Assembly (NCBI RefSeq): GCF_900109115.1
Contig: NZ_FNYV01000010.1
Location: forward strand, 62,001-126,000
Length of the DNA stretch: 64,000 bases
Direction: 5' to 3'
Origin: Micromonospora phaseoli
GTDB lineage: Bacteria > Actinomycetota > Actinomycetes > Mycobacteriales > Micromonosporaceae
The position numbers and the translations under genes are program-made. The notes under the pieces were generated by a model that ran no database searches, was not told the origin of the DNA, and worked only from the letters and a program-made list of their open reading frames with translations. Below, in pieces: positions 49,845-58,220 of the stretch (position 1 is the stretch's first letter; each line of letters starts with the position of its first letter).

Positions 49845-50245
49845 CCCGACCGCCGGACCGACCCTCCCCGCCGGAGCGGATGTGCCCGAGTACGCCCGCG
49901 GCCAACGCCACGGTCTTCCTCGGCATGATCACTGCGGCGGGTCGGGTCGCCTACGTCACCCCGGCGCTGCCCGCCGAGGTGGCCGTCAACGCCGCGATGG
50001 AGGCGGGTGCCCCGGTCGAGGCGCGGTACCGGCTCGCCGGCCCCTGCGTCACCAGCAGCTGCGGCTTCTGGACCGGTGAGCACTGTGGTCTGGGCGAACG
50101 CCTCGTCGCCTCGTACGCGCAGACCGCCGGCGAACCGGAGGTCGACCTGCCGCGCTGCGCCATCCGGCGGACCTGCCGCTGGTTTGCCGAGCAGGGACCC
50201 GCCGCCTGCGCGGCCTGCGCTCACGTCGTCACCGACGCCCGCTGA
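49841..50245 (+). CDS. Cysteine-rich small protein of the Tat operon
   Basis: 134 residues from GTG 49841, translationally coupled to the 86-residue gene. Eight cysteines fall in pairs or groups: one near residue 15, C-x4-C-x7-C in the middle (CVTSSC...HC), C-x5-C and C-x2-C near the end. The spacing suggests a metal site or iron-sulfur cluster rather than secreted disulfides, since no signal peptide is present. No family is recognised. Confidence 0.6.
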   Translation: MTRPPDRPSPPERMCPSTPAANATVFLGMITAAGRVAYVTPALPAEVAVNAAMEAGAPVEARYRLAGPCVTSSCGFWTGEHCGLGERLVASYAQTAGEPEVDLPRCAIRRTCRWFAEQGPAACAACAHVVTDAR

Positions 50246-50293
50246 GGCTCAGCCGCCTCGCCGTGTCAGTGGTGTGGGCTACCGTCGGTTGCG

Positions 50294-53200
50294 ATGAAGG
50301 CGCAGTCCGGGGAAGCGATGCTCGGGCGGGACCATCCCGCCGGTCTGCTGCGCGCCGAGGTCGACCGGGCAGCGGCCAGCCATGGTGGTCTCGTCCTGGT
50401 GACCGGCGAGCCGGGCATCGGCAAGACGACCCTGGTGACCGCCGCCGCCGACGAGGCCCGTCGGCAGGGCGCGCTGGTGCTCGGCGCCGCCTGCTGGGAT
50501 TCGGCGAGCGCACCCGGCTACTGGCCCTGGGCGCAGGTGCTGCGCGGGTTGCGGCGGTCGCCGGACGACTGGGCGGTGGCCCGGGAGTCCGCCGAGCCGG
50601 CGCTCGCCCTGCTGCTCGGCGAGGTGGCCGTCCCGGTGCACACCGGCAGCCACCCACTGCCGCCCGCTGTCCCCGGCGTGACCTCCTCGCCGGCCGGCGC
50701 ACCCGGCGCGTCGTCGTCGCCGGCCGCTGCCCCCGGTGCACCGTTGTGGCCGGCCGGGATCCCCGGCGGGGGCGACGTCGGCGAGCAGGAGGCGTTCGCC
50801 CTCTACGACACGGTCACCACCGCCCTGGTCACCGTCTCCCAGCGCCGGCCGGTAATGGTGATCCTCGACGACCTGCACTGGGCCGACGCGGCCTCGATGC
50901 GGCTGCTCCAGTTCGCCGCCCAGCACACCTGGTTCGAGCGGCTACTGCTCGTCGGCACGTACCGGGACGCCGAGGTCGAGGCCGGCGACCACCCGCTGCG
51001 CCCGCTGCTGATGTCGCTGGTGGCCAAGGCCACCACGATCACCCTTTCCGGCCTGTCCCGCGACGAGGTCGGCGCGCTGATGGCCCGCACCGCCGGCCGG
51101 CAGCCCGACTCCCAGTGCGTCGACGACGTGCACCGGCGCACCGGCGGCAACCCCTTCTTCGTCGAGCAGACCGCCCGGCTCTGGCACACCGACGGCGCGT
51201 TGACCACGATCCCTCCCGGGGTGCGGGAGGTGGTGAGTCGTCGGCTGGACCATCTCCCGGCGATGGTGGTCGACGCGCTCACCCAGGCCGCCGTGCTGGG
51301 CCGGGAGTTCCACGGCGAGATCCTCGCGGCCAGCGCCGGTCTGCCACCGACCCGGGTCGACGAACTCCTCGACGTCGCGGTCACCGCGCGGCTGCTGCTC
51401 GCCCCGGGTGGTGGTCGCTACTCGTTCGCCCACGACCTGGTCCGCGAGACGCTGTACGAAGGGCTGAGTGACGGCGACCGCAGGGCCCGGCACGCCGCCG
51501 TGGTCCGGGCCGTCGACGAGCACGACGCGCTGGACCAGCTGCTGATCCCGGCCGACCTGGCCCGCCACGCCTGGCACGCCGGCGAGCACCTGGACGCGTC
51601 CCGCGCCTCGGAGCTGCTCTTCAGCGCAGCCCGGGATGCCAGATGCCGACTTGCGCTGGACGAGTCCACCGTCCACCTCCGCCGGGCCTTGGAGCTCGCG
51701 CGAGACGGCTCCCAGCAAGTCAAGATCATGACGGTGTTGACCGAGCAGCTCTTCCACACCGGCCGCCGCGAGGAAGCGCACCAACTGCTCACCGACACCA
51801 CCGCGCTGGCTCTGACCATCGACGACCAGGCGCTGCTGGCCCGGTTCGCCCTCAACGTACGGCGCCACAGCCGGCTCAATTCCGTCTCGGACGTTGGCGT
51901 CGATGCGCTCCTGCGCGAGGCGTACCGGCGGCTGATCGGCGAACCTGATGACACCGCCGGGCCTGCCGTGCTCGAAGCCGACCTGATCACCGCCACCGAG
52001 ACGCTCGCCCGGTCATCCCACGACGACGAGGCACTCACCTTCAGCCTGTGGGTTCGGCACGACTCCACCTGGGGGTTGGGCACGGCCCAGGAACGGGCCG
52101 TCCTGACCGCGGAGATCCGCGACGTCGCCCGCCGCAACGACGACCGGGAGACGGAGCTGTGGTCCACCTCCCTGCGCTGGGTGGCGCTGTTGGAGCTTGG
52201 CGACCCGTGCTACCGGGACGAAGTCGCTGCCTTCGTGACTGCGGGCCGGCAGACCGAGATGGCTCGACATCGGATGGCCGCCGCCATCGACGGTGGCATC
52301 ACCAGCGCCTTCCGGGGCGACTTCGCCGGCGCCGAAGCCTGCTATACCGAGCTGGGCGACCTCAACGACTGGGAGCAGGCCGACCACGCCTTCCTCGGCC
52401 ATCACCTGCTCTGGTCGCTACTGCTGCTGCGGGGCCGCTTCGACGAGATCGACGTCATGCTTCGCAGCCTCGGCCAGGCCGGCCACCCGCACCTGGAGTT
52501 GCTCCGTGGGGTGACCGCCGCCGAGCGTGGCGACCATGGCAGCGCGGGCCGCATCGTCGCCCGGCTCGAGGCCGCCGGCACCCGGTTCCCCGGCTCGATC
52601 TCCCCGCTCTGGCTGCGGCTACGCGCCCAGGCCACCGTCGCGGACCCGAGTCGCTGCGCCGATGCCCGGCAGGCGCTGCTGCCGTACCGGGGCCAGTGGC
52701 TCGTCTCGCTGTACGGCTGTGACCTCAGCGGCCCGGTCGACCACTGGCTCGCGGTGATCGACGCTGCCGACCAGCGCTGGGACGACGCGGTCGCCGGCTT
52801 CTCCGCCGCTCGCGCTGCCGCCGACCGGATGGGTGCCCGCCCGTGGTCGCTGATCGCTCAGGTCGCGCTCGCCGCCGCACTGACCGGTCGGGGTGGCCCG
52901 GGCGACGCGGCGAGCGCGGCGGCCCTGCGCGCCGATGCCGACCGGGCGGCCCGGGAACTCGACATGCGGCAAGTGCTCGCCCGACTCGCCGACGTCGCAC
53001 CTGTCGATCCGGCGCCGGTCGTGTCGACACCGGTCGTGTCGACACCGGTCGTGTCGACACCGGTCGGGTCGACACCGGTCGGGTCGGTGGCGGTCGGGTC
53101 GGTGGCGGCGGCGTCGGTGGCGGTCGGGGCCGGTGGCGCGTCGGGCCCGGCTTACGAGTTTCGGCGCGACGGTGACGTCTGGCGGCTCACCTACGACGGC

Positions 53201-53695
53201 GCCACCGTGCATCTGCCCGACGCCAAAGGGTTGCACGACCTTCGCCTGCTGCTCGGTCGTCCGGGCGTCGACGTGCCCTCGGTCGAGCTGCTCGACCCGG
53301 CGGCCGGGCCGGAGCTCGTCGCCGCCCGCCGGATGGGCGGTGACCAGGTGCTCGACGACGAGGCGAAGAGCCGCTACCGGCGCCACCTGGAGCGGCTCGA
53401 CGACGAGATCGATCGGCTGGCCGAGCGTGGCGACCGCGCCAAGGTGGCCGCGCTGGACGCCGAGCGGCAGGCCCTGATCGACCAGTTGCGCGCGGCGGCC
53501 GGGCTGGCCGGTCGCACCCGCCGCCTCGGTGACGAGGCGGAACGCGTCCGCAAGACGGTCACCGCCCGGATCCGGGACACGCTGCGCCGCCTCGACGCGC
53601 GGCACCCGCCCCTGGCCGCCCACCTACGCGAAACGGTCTCCACCGGCACCGCCTGCCGCTACCTCCCGCCCGCCCCCGTCCCCTGGCGCCTCTGA
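50294..53695 (+). CDS. Large AAA/STAND-type regulator with TPR-like region
   Basis: 1133 residues, ATG 50294 (ATG 50318 possible). The N-terminal ATPase has Walker A TGEPGIGKTTL (~37-47), Walker B VILDDLHWADA and the GTYRDAEV sensor, as in LAL/LuxR and BTAD-type regulators. About 550 helical TPR-like residues follow. Instead of a LuxR helix-turn-helix, the C-terminus has a variable repeat linker (15-base DNA repeats), a strand segment WRLTYDGATVHLPDAKGLHD and a charged coiled coil ending in a conserved-looking PVPW. DNA binding is therefore not evident. It may be a signalling scaffold. Confidence 0.8.
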   Translation: MKAQSGEAMLGRDHPAGLLRAEVDRAAASHGGLVLVTGEPGIGKTTLVTAAADEARRQGALVLGAACWDSASAPGYWPWAQVLRGLRRSPDDWAVARESAEPALALLLGEVAVPVHTGSHPLPPAVPGVTSSPAGAPGASSSPAAAPGAPLWPAGIPGGGDVGEQEAFALYDTVTTALVTVSQRRPVMVILDDLHWADAASMRLLQFAAQHTWFERLLLVGTYRDAEVEAGDHPLRPLLMSLVAKATTITLSGLSRDEVGALMARTAGRQPDSQCVDDVHRRTGGNPFFVEQTARLWHTDGALTTIPPGVREVVSRRLDHLPAMVVDALTQAAVLGREFHGEILAASAGLPPTRVDELLDVAVTARLLLAPGGGRYSFAHDLVRETLYEGLSDGDRRARHAAVVRAVDEHDALDQLLIPADLARHAWHAGEHLDASRASELLFSAARDARCRLALDESTVHLRRALELARDGSQQVKIMTVLTEQLFHTGRREEAHQLLTDTTALALTIDDQALLARFALNVRRHSRLNSVSDVGVDALLREAYRRLIGEPDDTAGPAVLEADLITATETLARSSHDDEALTFSLWVRHDSTWGLGTAQERAVLTAEIRDVARRNDDRETELWSTSLRWVALLELGDPCYRDEVAAFVTAGRQTEMARHRMAAAIDGGITSAFRGDFAGAEACYTELGDLNDWEQADHAFLGHHLLWSLLLLRGRFDEIDVMLRSLGQAGHPHLELLRGVTAAERGDHGSAGRIVARLEAAGTRFPGSISPLWLRLRAQATVADPSRCADARQALLPYRGQWLVSLYGCDLSGPVDHWLAVIDAADQRWDDAVAGFSAARAAADRMGARPWSLIAQVALAAALTGRGGPGDAASAAALRADADRAARELDMRQVLARLADVAPVDPAPVVSTPVVSTPVVSTPVGSTPVGSVAVGSVAAASVAVGAGGASGPAYEFRRDGDVWRLTYDGATVHLPDAKGLHDLRLLLGRPGVDVPSVELLDPAAGPELVAARRMGGDQVLDDEAKSRYRRHLERLDDEIDRLAERGDRAKVAALDAERQALIDQLRAAAGLAGRTRRLGDEAERVRKTVTARIRDTLRRLDARHPPLAAHLRETVSTGTACRYLPPAPVPWRL
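53015..53125 (+). repeat. 15-base tandem repeats inside the AAA regulator
   Basis: Three perfect copies of CCGGTCGTGTCGACA (53015-53059), then increasingly diverged copies to about 53125, encoding VVSTP/VGSTP/VGSVA units. Frame is kept, so copy-number change would only alter linker length. Confidence 0.88.
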
Positions 53696-53719
53696 CCTCC
53701 GGCGCCCTGACTCGTGCGC

Positions 53720-53775
53720 CGATCATGAGGTTAGCGGCTCTTTCGGCTTCAAGGAGGCCGCTAACCTCATGATCG
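53720..53775. repeat. CGATCWWG inverted-repeat element D
   Basis: 19-base perfect arms (53720-53738 and 53757-53775), outer ends CGATCATGAGG / CCTCATGATCG, 18-base loop. It lies between convergent genes and probably works as a bidirectional terminator. Confidence 0.8.
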
Positions 53776-53794
53776 ACAGTGGCTGGCAGCTTGG

Positions 53795-54652
53795 TCAGCG
53801 GCGGTTGTAGCGGTACATGGTCAGGGTGCCGAAGACCACCACGAACACGACGCTCCAGAGCATGATCCACATCATGGCTGAGGCGTCCGTCGTACCGGCC
53901 ATCGCCGCGCGCACCGACGAGACGAGGTGCGTGATCGGGTTGGCCTTGACGAATGCCTGGAGCCAGCCCGGCATGGTCGACGGGTCGACGAAGACGTTGC
54001 TCAGGAAGGTCAACGGGAACAGCACCATCATGCTGACCCCCATCACGGACTTCTCGCTGCGCAGGATCAGCCCGAAGAACGTCCAGACCCAGGAGAAGGC
54101 GAACGAGAAGACCACCAGCAGGCCGATCCCGGCGAGGACACCGAGCACCCCACCGTCGGGGCGGAAGCCGAGCACCAGCCCGACGGTCAGGATCACCAGC
54201 GCCGCGAGTACGTAGCGCAGCACGTCGCCGACGATCATGCCGACCAGGGCCGCCGGTCGCCAGACGGGCAGCGTCCGGAACCGGTCGAAGACCCCCTTCT
54301 CGATGTCGGTGTTCAGCCCGATACCCGTGTACATGGTGATCATCACGACGCTGGTCACCATGATGCCCGGCAGGAAGAACTGCAGGTAGTCACGCGGGCT
54401 GTCGGCGAGCGCGCCGCCGAACAGGTACGTGAACATCAGCACCATGATGATCGGGAACGCGGTCACGTCGAACAGCTGCTCCGGCACGTGCTTGATCTTC
54501 AGCAGGGCCCGCCAGCTGAAGGTCAGCGACGCCGACAGAGGGCTCGGCCGGGTCGGTCGCGCACCCGGGGCGAGAACCGTCGCCAGCGCCTCCGACGAGG
54601 GCACGTAGACCGTCGGCGCCCGGCCGGTCGAGGTGGCGGTGTCGCTGCTCAT
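53795..54652 (-). CDS. ABC-2 type permease, DrrB-like
   Basis: 285 residues, six predicted helices after a ~40-residue cytosolic N-terminus. ABC-2 features include the ILPG-like FFLPGIMVT and [16 protein letters not shown] after helix 2, and [16 protein letters not shown] near the end, typical of daunorubicin-resistance-type permeases. Its ATG overlaps the ATPase stop (54649-54652). With the ATPase it should form an exporter of a lipophilic drug or metabolite. Confidence 0.9.
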   Translation of the reverse strand: MSSDTATSTGRAPTVYVPSSEALATVLAPGARPTRPSPLSASLTFSWRALLKIKHVPEQLFDVTAFPIIMVLMFTYLFGGALADSPRDYLQFFLPGIMVTSVVMITMYTGIGLNTDIEKGVFDRFRTLPVWRPAALVGMIVGDVLRYVLAALVILTVGLVLGFRPDGGVLGVLAGIGLLVVFSFAFSWVWTFFGLILRSEKSVMGVSMMVLFPLTFLSNVFVDPSTMPGWLQAFVKANPITHLVSSVRAAMAGTTDASAMMWIMLWSVVFVVVFGTLTMYRYNRR

Positions 54653-55665
54653 CGGGCTGCCTCCAGCTCGTCGTCCCGCTCGTCCTCGGTCGCTACGGCA
54701 GGGTGGTCGGTCAGGGCCAGGAAGACCTCGTCCAGGCTCGGCTGGCCGAGCGAGAAGTCGTCCACCACGATCCCGGCGCGGGACAGCTCGCCCAGTGCCC
54801 GGGCGGCCTGCGCGGCGGCGTCCAGGTCACTGCCGTCACCGCCGACCCGGGCGGTCATCGCCACCGGATCGGCCTCCAGCTGCACCGGCACACTGAGCGC
54901 CGCCACGAGCACCCGCTCGGCCTCGGGACGCTGGCCCGCGTCCCGCAGCCGTAGGTGGACCGTGCCCGAACCGACCGACGACTTCAGCTCGCCCGGGGTG
55001 CCCTCCGCGATCACCCGGCCATGGTCGACCACCGCGATCCGGCTGGCCAGCTTGTCGGCCTCATCCAGATACTGCGTGGTCAGCAGCACGGTGGTGCCGT
55101 GCGACACCACCGCCCGAATGATCTCCCACACCTGGTTGCGGCTGCGCGGGTCCAGCCCCGTCGTCGGCTCGTCGAGGAACAGCAGATCCGGCGTGTTGAG
55201 GATGCTGGCCGCAATGTCGATGCGCCGCCGCATCCCGCCGGAGTACTTCTTGACCTGCCGGCCGGCCGCCTCGGTCAGCCCGAACGCGGCCAGCAACTGC
55301 TCCGCCCGTTGCTGGGCGGCCGGCTTGCGCAGCCCGAGCAGCCGGCCCAGCAGGATGAGATTCTCCGTGCCGGTCAGGTCCTCGTCCACCGAGGCGTACT
55401 GGCCGGTGAGGCTGACCCGGGCGCGGACCGCGTCGGCCTCGGCGACCACGTCGTGGCCGAAGACGCGGGCCTGCCCGCCGTCCGGACGCAGCAGCGTGGC
55501 CAGCACGCGCACCGCCGTGGTCTTGCCGGCCCCGTTCGGGCCGAGCACGCCGTACACCGCGCCGGCGGGCACTTGGAGGTCGAGGCCGGCGAGCGCGCGG
55601 GTCTCGCCGAACGACCTGGTAAGGCCGACAGCCTCGATGGCGAGGCCGGTGGTGCGTCTACTCAT
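54649..55665 (-). CDS. ABC transporter ATPase, DrrA-like
   Basis: 338 residues. Walker [11 protein letters not shown]-loop [12 protein letters not shown], signature SGGMRRR, Walker [14 protein letters not shown] and the H-loop [11 protein letters not shown] (Gln-Tyr in place of the usual His region, as in DrrA proteins) are clear. The ~80-residue C-terminal extension with [18 protein letters not shown] is the DrrA regulatory tail. It is the first gene of a two-gene operon. Confidence 0.92.
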   Translation of the reverse strand: MSRRTTGLAIEAVGLTRSFGETRALAGLDLQVPAGAVYGVLGPNGAGKTTAVRVLATLLRPDGGQARVFGHDVVAEADAVRARVSLTGQYASVDEDLTGTENLILLGRLLGLRKPAAQQRAEQLLAAFGLTEAAGRQVKKYSGGMRRRIDIAASILNTPDLLFLDEPTTGLDPRSRNQVWEIIRAVVSHGTTVLLTTQYLDEADKLASRIAVVDHGRVIAEGTPGELKSSVGSGTVHLRLRDAGQRPEAERVLVAALSVPVQLEADPVAMTARVGGDGSDLDAAAQAARALGELSRAGIVVDDFSLGQPSLDEVFLALTDHPAVATEDERDDELEAAR

Positions 55666-55683
55666 GATCTTTATTCGCCCTTC

Positions 55684-55717
55684 GATCGTCTCAGCTGCGG
55701 GATCGTCTCAGCTGCGA
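55684..55717. repeat. 17-base tandem direct repeat upstream of the ABC operon
   Basis: GATCGTCTCAGCTGCGG and GATCGTCTCAGCTGCGA in immediate succession, 19 bases upstream of the DrrA-like start. A repeated regulator site or promoter duplication is possible. Confidence 0.7.
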
Positions 55718-55865
55718 GCCGGCCGCGCGGCACCTCTGCGGCTCGCCGCCCACCTCACTGCACGGGTACGACAGAATCGTCGCACCCGTCGCCGTCCGCC
55801 TCCTACAACGAGGACGACCGGGGATGGGTGGTCGGCCGGCTCACCCCGAAGGCGCGAGAAAACGC

Positions 55866-55900
55866 ACAGCCGCCGCTAGATCAGATCTAGCGGCGGCTGT
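55866..55900. terminator. 17-base palindromic hairpin
   Basis: Arms 55866-55882 and 55884-55900 are perfect complements with one base between (a 7-base effective loop). It is likely a second, distal terminator for the reductase gene or a barrier between units. Confidence 0.65.
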
Positions 55901-55933
55901 CCGACGCCCGCCACGCCGCGGCGCGCACCACCA

Positions 55934-55961
55934 CCGGCAGCGAACCCTGCTTCGCTGCCGG
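55934..55961 (-). terminator. Terminator after aldo/keto reductase 1
   Basis: CCGGCAGCGAA / TTCGCTGCCGG, perfect 11-base arms with a 6-base loop, 6 bases past the stop at 55968. Confidence 0.8.
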
Positions 55962-55967
55962 CCCCCG

Positions 55968-56954
55968 TTACCAGGCGGTGTCGAGCCGCTGCCGCTGCTC
56001 GGGCGTCAGCTCCAGGTCGACGGCGCCGAGGCTCTCCTCCAGTTGCGCCACCGAGGAGGCACCGACCAGCGGAATGGTGGGGATGTCACCGCCGATCAGC
56101 CAGGCCAGCACCACCTGGTTGACCGTCGCGCCGGTCTGCTCCGCCACCTCGCGCAGCGCCGCCAGCCGGACGGGTGCGCTCGGCAGGTCGTACCCCGGTC
56201 CCAGCGGCTTGTCCGAACGGGTGTAGGCGCCCCAAAGCAGCGACCCGTACGACACCAGGGTCAGGCCGGGCTCGGACCGCAGGTAGCTGACCAGCTCACC
56301 GCCGGCCGCGCCCACGTTTCCGTCCTGGTCCAGGTCGCTCGGCCCGTCCAGCCGGCTCGGCAGGTAGCTGCGGTGGTACTGGAGCACCTCGTAGCCGGGC
56401 AGGCCGGCCGCCGCGGCCAGCGCGCGGGCCCGCTCCACCCGCCAGGTCCGGTGGTTGCTCGCGCCGAGCAGCCCCACCGTGCCCTCCGCGACGAGCTCGG
56501 CGAAGCCCTCCACGGTTTCGGAGATCGGGACCTGGTGGTCCTCGATGTGCGCGTAGAGCAGGTCCAGCCTGCCGACACCGAGACGCTCCCGGCTGCGCTC
56601 GGCGGACTCCCGGATGACCTTCGCGGACAGCCCTTCCGGGTTGTCGAGATAGCTGGTGCCGGGGGCCAGCGGCCGCGCGCCGAGCTTGGTGGCGATGACG
56701 ATCTCGTCACCGACGCCCCGGCTGCGCCGCCACCGGCCCAGCAACTCCTCGCTCTCCCCACCCTGCCCGCCGGTCATCCAGAACGCGTAGTTGTTCGACG
56801 TGTCGATGAAGGTGCCACCCGCCTCGATGAAGCGGTCCAGGATCGCGTACGAGGTGGCCTCGTCGGTCTTCGTGCCGAACAGCATCGCGCCGAGGCTGAG
56901 CACGCTGACCTCGCGCCGGGTACGCGGGTCCGTGCCGATCGTGCGGTACCGCAT
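55968..56954 (-). CDS. Aldo/keto reductase 1
   Basis: 328 residues from ATG 56954 (GAGGAG ribosome site). AKR tetrad: Asp and Tyr in FIDTSNNYAF, Lys in IATKLGARP, His in LYAHIEDHQV. The TIM barrel and NADPH-binding IPLVGAS segment are present. It belongs to the YajO/Tas-like large AKR group and reduces aldehydes or ketones with NADPH. The upstream TTGACC with palindrome (57007-57026) suggests control by a MerR-type activator encoded elsewhere. Confidence 0.9.
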   Translation of the reverse strand: MRYRTIGTDPRTRREVSVLSLGAMLFGTKTDEATSYAILDRFIEAGGTFIDTSNNYAFWMTGGQGGESEELLGRWRRSRGVGDEIVIATKLGARPLAPGTSYLDNPEGLSAKVIRESAERSRERLGVGRLDLLYAHIEDHQVPISETVEGFAELVAEGTVGLLGASNHRTWRVERARALAAAAGLPGYEVLQYHRSYLPSRLDGPSDLDQDGNVGAAGGELVSYLRSEPGLTLVSYGSLLWGAYTRSDKPLGPGYDLPSAPVRLAALREVAEQTGATVNQVVLAWLIGGDIPTIPLVGASSVAQLEESLGAVDLELTPEQRQRLDTAW

Positions 56955-57006
56955 GAAAACTCCTCTCGTGCGCCCGAGCCGGTGGACGCCACACCAGCGT
57001 CCGTGT

Positions 57007-57026
57007 TCGAGCGCACTCGAGGTCAA
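57007..57026 (-). promoter_or_regulatory. MerR-type promoter element of aldo/keto reductase 1
   Basis: Minus strand: TTGACC (57026-57021) followed directly by TCGAG-TGCG-CTCGA (57020-57007). A palindrome just after the -35 box is typical of MerR-regulated promoters. The -10 box is not clear. Confidence 0.4.
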
Positions 57027-57038
57027 GCCCGCATCAGA

Positions 57039-57890
57039 TCAGTCCGGCAGGTAGTCGAAGCTGTCCGGGTGCGGACCCTGCCGGCCGGACTCGCCCCGGT
57101 CGAGCTGGGTGATCCGCTCCATGACCGCGTCGTCCAGCTCGAAGTCGAAGATCCGGAAGTTCTCCTCGATCCGCTTCGGGTTGGTCGACTTCGGGAAGAT
57201 GACGTCGCCACGCTGCACGTGCCAGCGCAGCACCACCTGGGCCGGGGTCCGGGCGACCTGGTCGGCGATGTCGGCGATGGTGGGGTCACCGAGCACCGCG
57301 CCCTGCGCGATCGGCGACCACGCCTGGGTGACGATGCCGTGGTTGAGGCCGTACTCGCGCACCTCGTCGTTGGTGAAGTAGGGGTGCGCCTCGACCTGGT
57401 TGACCGCGGGCACCACGTCGGCCTCGGCGGCCAGCCGCTCCAGGTGCGGCACCTGGAAGTTGGACACCCCGATCGAGCGGGCCCGACCGTCGCGCTGGAA
57501 CTCCTCCAGCACCTTCCAGGTGGCGACGAAGTCGCCGTCGTAGCGGGTCGGCAACGGCCAGTGGATGAGGAACAGGTCGATGTAGTCGCTGCGCAGCGCG
57601 TCCAGCGTCGCCTGGAACGCGGCACGGGCGTCGTCGGGACGGTGTGCGCCGTTGTTGAGCTTGCTGGTGATGTAGACGTCCTCGCGGGCCAGCCCGGCCG
57701 TGCGTACGCCGTGGCCGACCTCGGCCTCGTTGCCGTACATCTCGGCCGTGTCGATGTGCCGGTAGCCGACGTCCAGCGCGGTGCGTACCGACCCGGCGGT
57801 ATCCGCCGGGCTGATCTGGAACACCCCGAAGCCCAGCTGCGGAATGGTGTTGCCGTCGTTGAGCGCAATGTCCGGAATCTTGGTTGCCAT
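57039..57890 (-). CDS. Aldo/keto reductase 2 (2,5-diketogluconate-reductase-like)
   Basis: 283 residues from ATG 57890. Small AKR form: IPQLGFGVFQI, HIDTAEMYGNE (Asp, Tyr), TSKLNNG (Lys), IHWPLPT (His), VNQVEAHP and IFPKSTNPKRI for NADPH. Members reduce 2,5-diketogluconate, methylglyoxal or other carbonyls. It is on the same strand as reductase 1 with an 84-base gap, so it might be separately transcribed. Confidence 0.9.
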   Translation of the reverse strand: MATKIPDIALNDGNTIPQLGFGVFQISPADTAGSVRTALDVGYRHIDTAEMYGNEAEVGHGVRTAGLAREDVYITSKLNNGAHRPDDARAAFQATLDALRSDYIDLFLIHWPLPTRYDGDFVATWKVLEEFQRDGRARSIGVSNFQVPHLERLAAEADVVPAVNQVEAHPYFTNDEVREYGLNHGIVTQAWSPIAQGAVLGDPTIADIADQVARTPAQVVLRWHVQRGDVIFPKSTNPKRIEENFRIFDFELDDAVMERITQLDRGESGRQGPHPDSFDYLPD

Positions 57891-57980
57891 TCGCGCGGGA
57901 TACCCGCTGTGGCCGACCTTTTCACGCCAAACCGTCAACGCACCACGCTTGTGCAACTGAGGTCACAACGGCATCCCGGA

Positions 57981-58220
57981 TCAGCGTTGCCGCACGGCGG
58001 TGGAGGCGAGGCGATAGCCGATCGTCCGCTCGACCACCCGCTCGACCAGCTCAGCCTTGCGTAGCCCGCCGAGGCCGCGTAGGCCGAGGCTCGCGGCCAG
58101 CTCCCGCAGGTCGCGGGCCGGCCAGTCGGAGAGGTAGGCGGTGCCGTCGGCGCGGCTGGTCATCGCCGCCAGTCGCTCGGCGGCCCTGGTCGGGTCCTCG
58201 GGGCCGTCCCGGCCGGTCAC
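57981..58220 (-). CDS. Small SAP/Rho-N-like helical protein coupled to ParA
   Basis: 79 residues, GTG start overlapping the ParA stop (GTGA, 58217-58220). The middle, DLRELAASLGLRGLGGLRKA then ELVERVVE, has the two-helix pattern of SAP or Rho N-terminal domains, which bind DNA or RNA. It stands where a ParB gene would be expected. It may help ParA contact DNA; this is inference. Confidence 0.65.
   Translation of the reverse strand: MTGRDGPEDPTRAAERLAAMTSRADGTAYLSDWPARDLRELAASLGLRGLGGLRKAELVERVVERTIGYRLASTAVRQR

Larger units (their letters stand above)
55666..55967. other. Gap between ABC operon and aldo/keto reductase
   Basis: 302 bases with the tandem repeat (55684-55717), the palindrome (55866-55900) and the reductase terminator (55934-55961). 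No gene is recognised. Confidence 0.6.

Noticed and set aside
53015-53125. Possible CRISPR-like repeats
   Set aside because: Units are 15 bases, contiguous without spacers and inside a coding frame.
55824-58064. 746-codon plus-strand frame across the aldo/keto reductases
   Set aside because: Spans two well-defined minus-strand genes and the gap between them; its composition is shadow-like.
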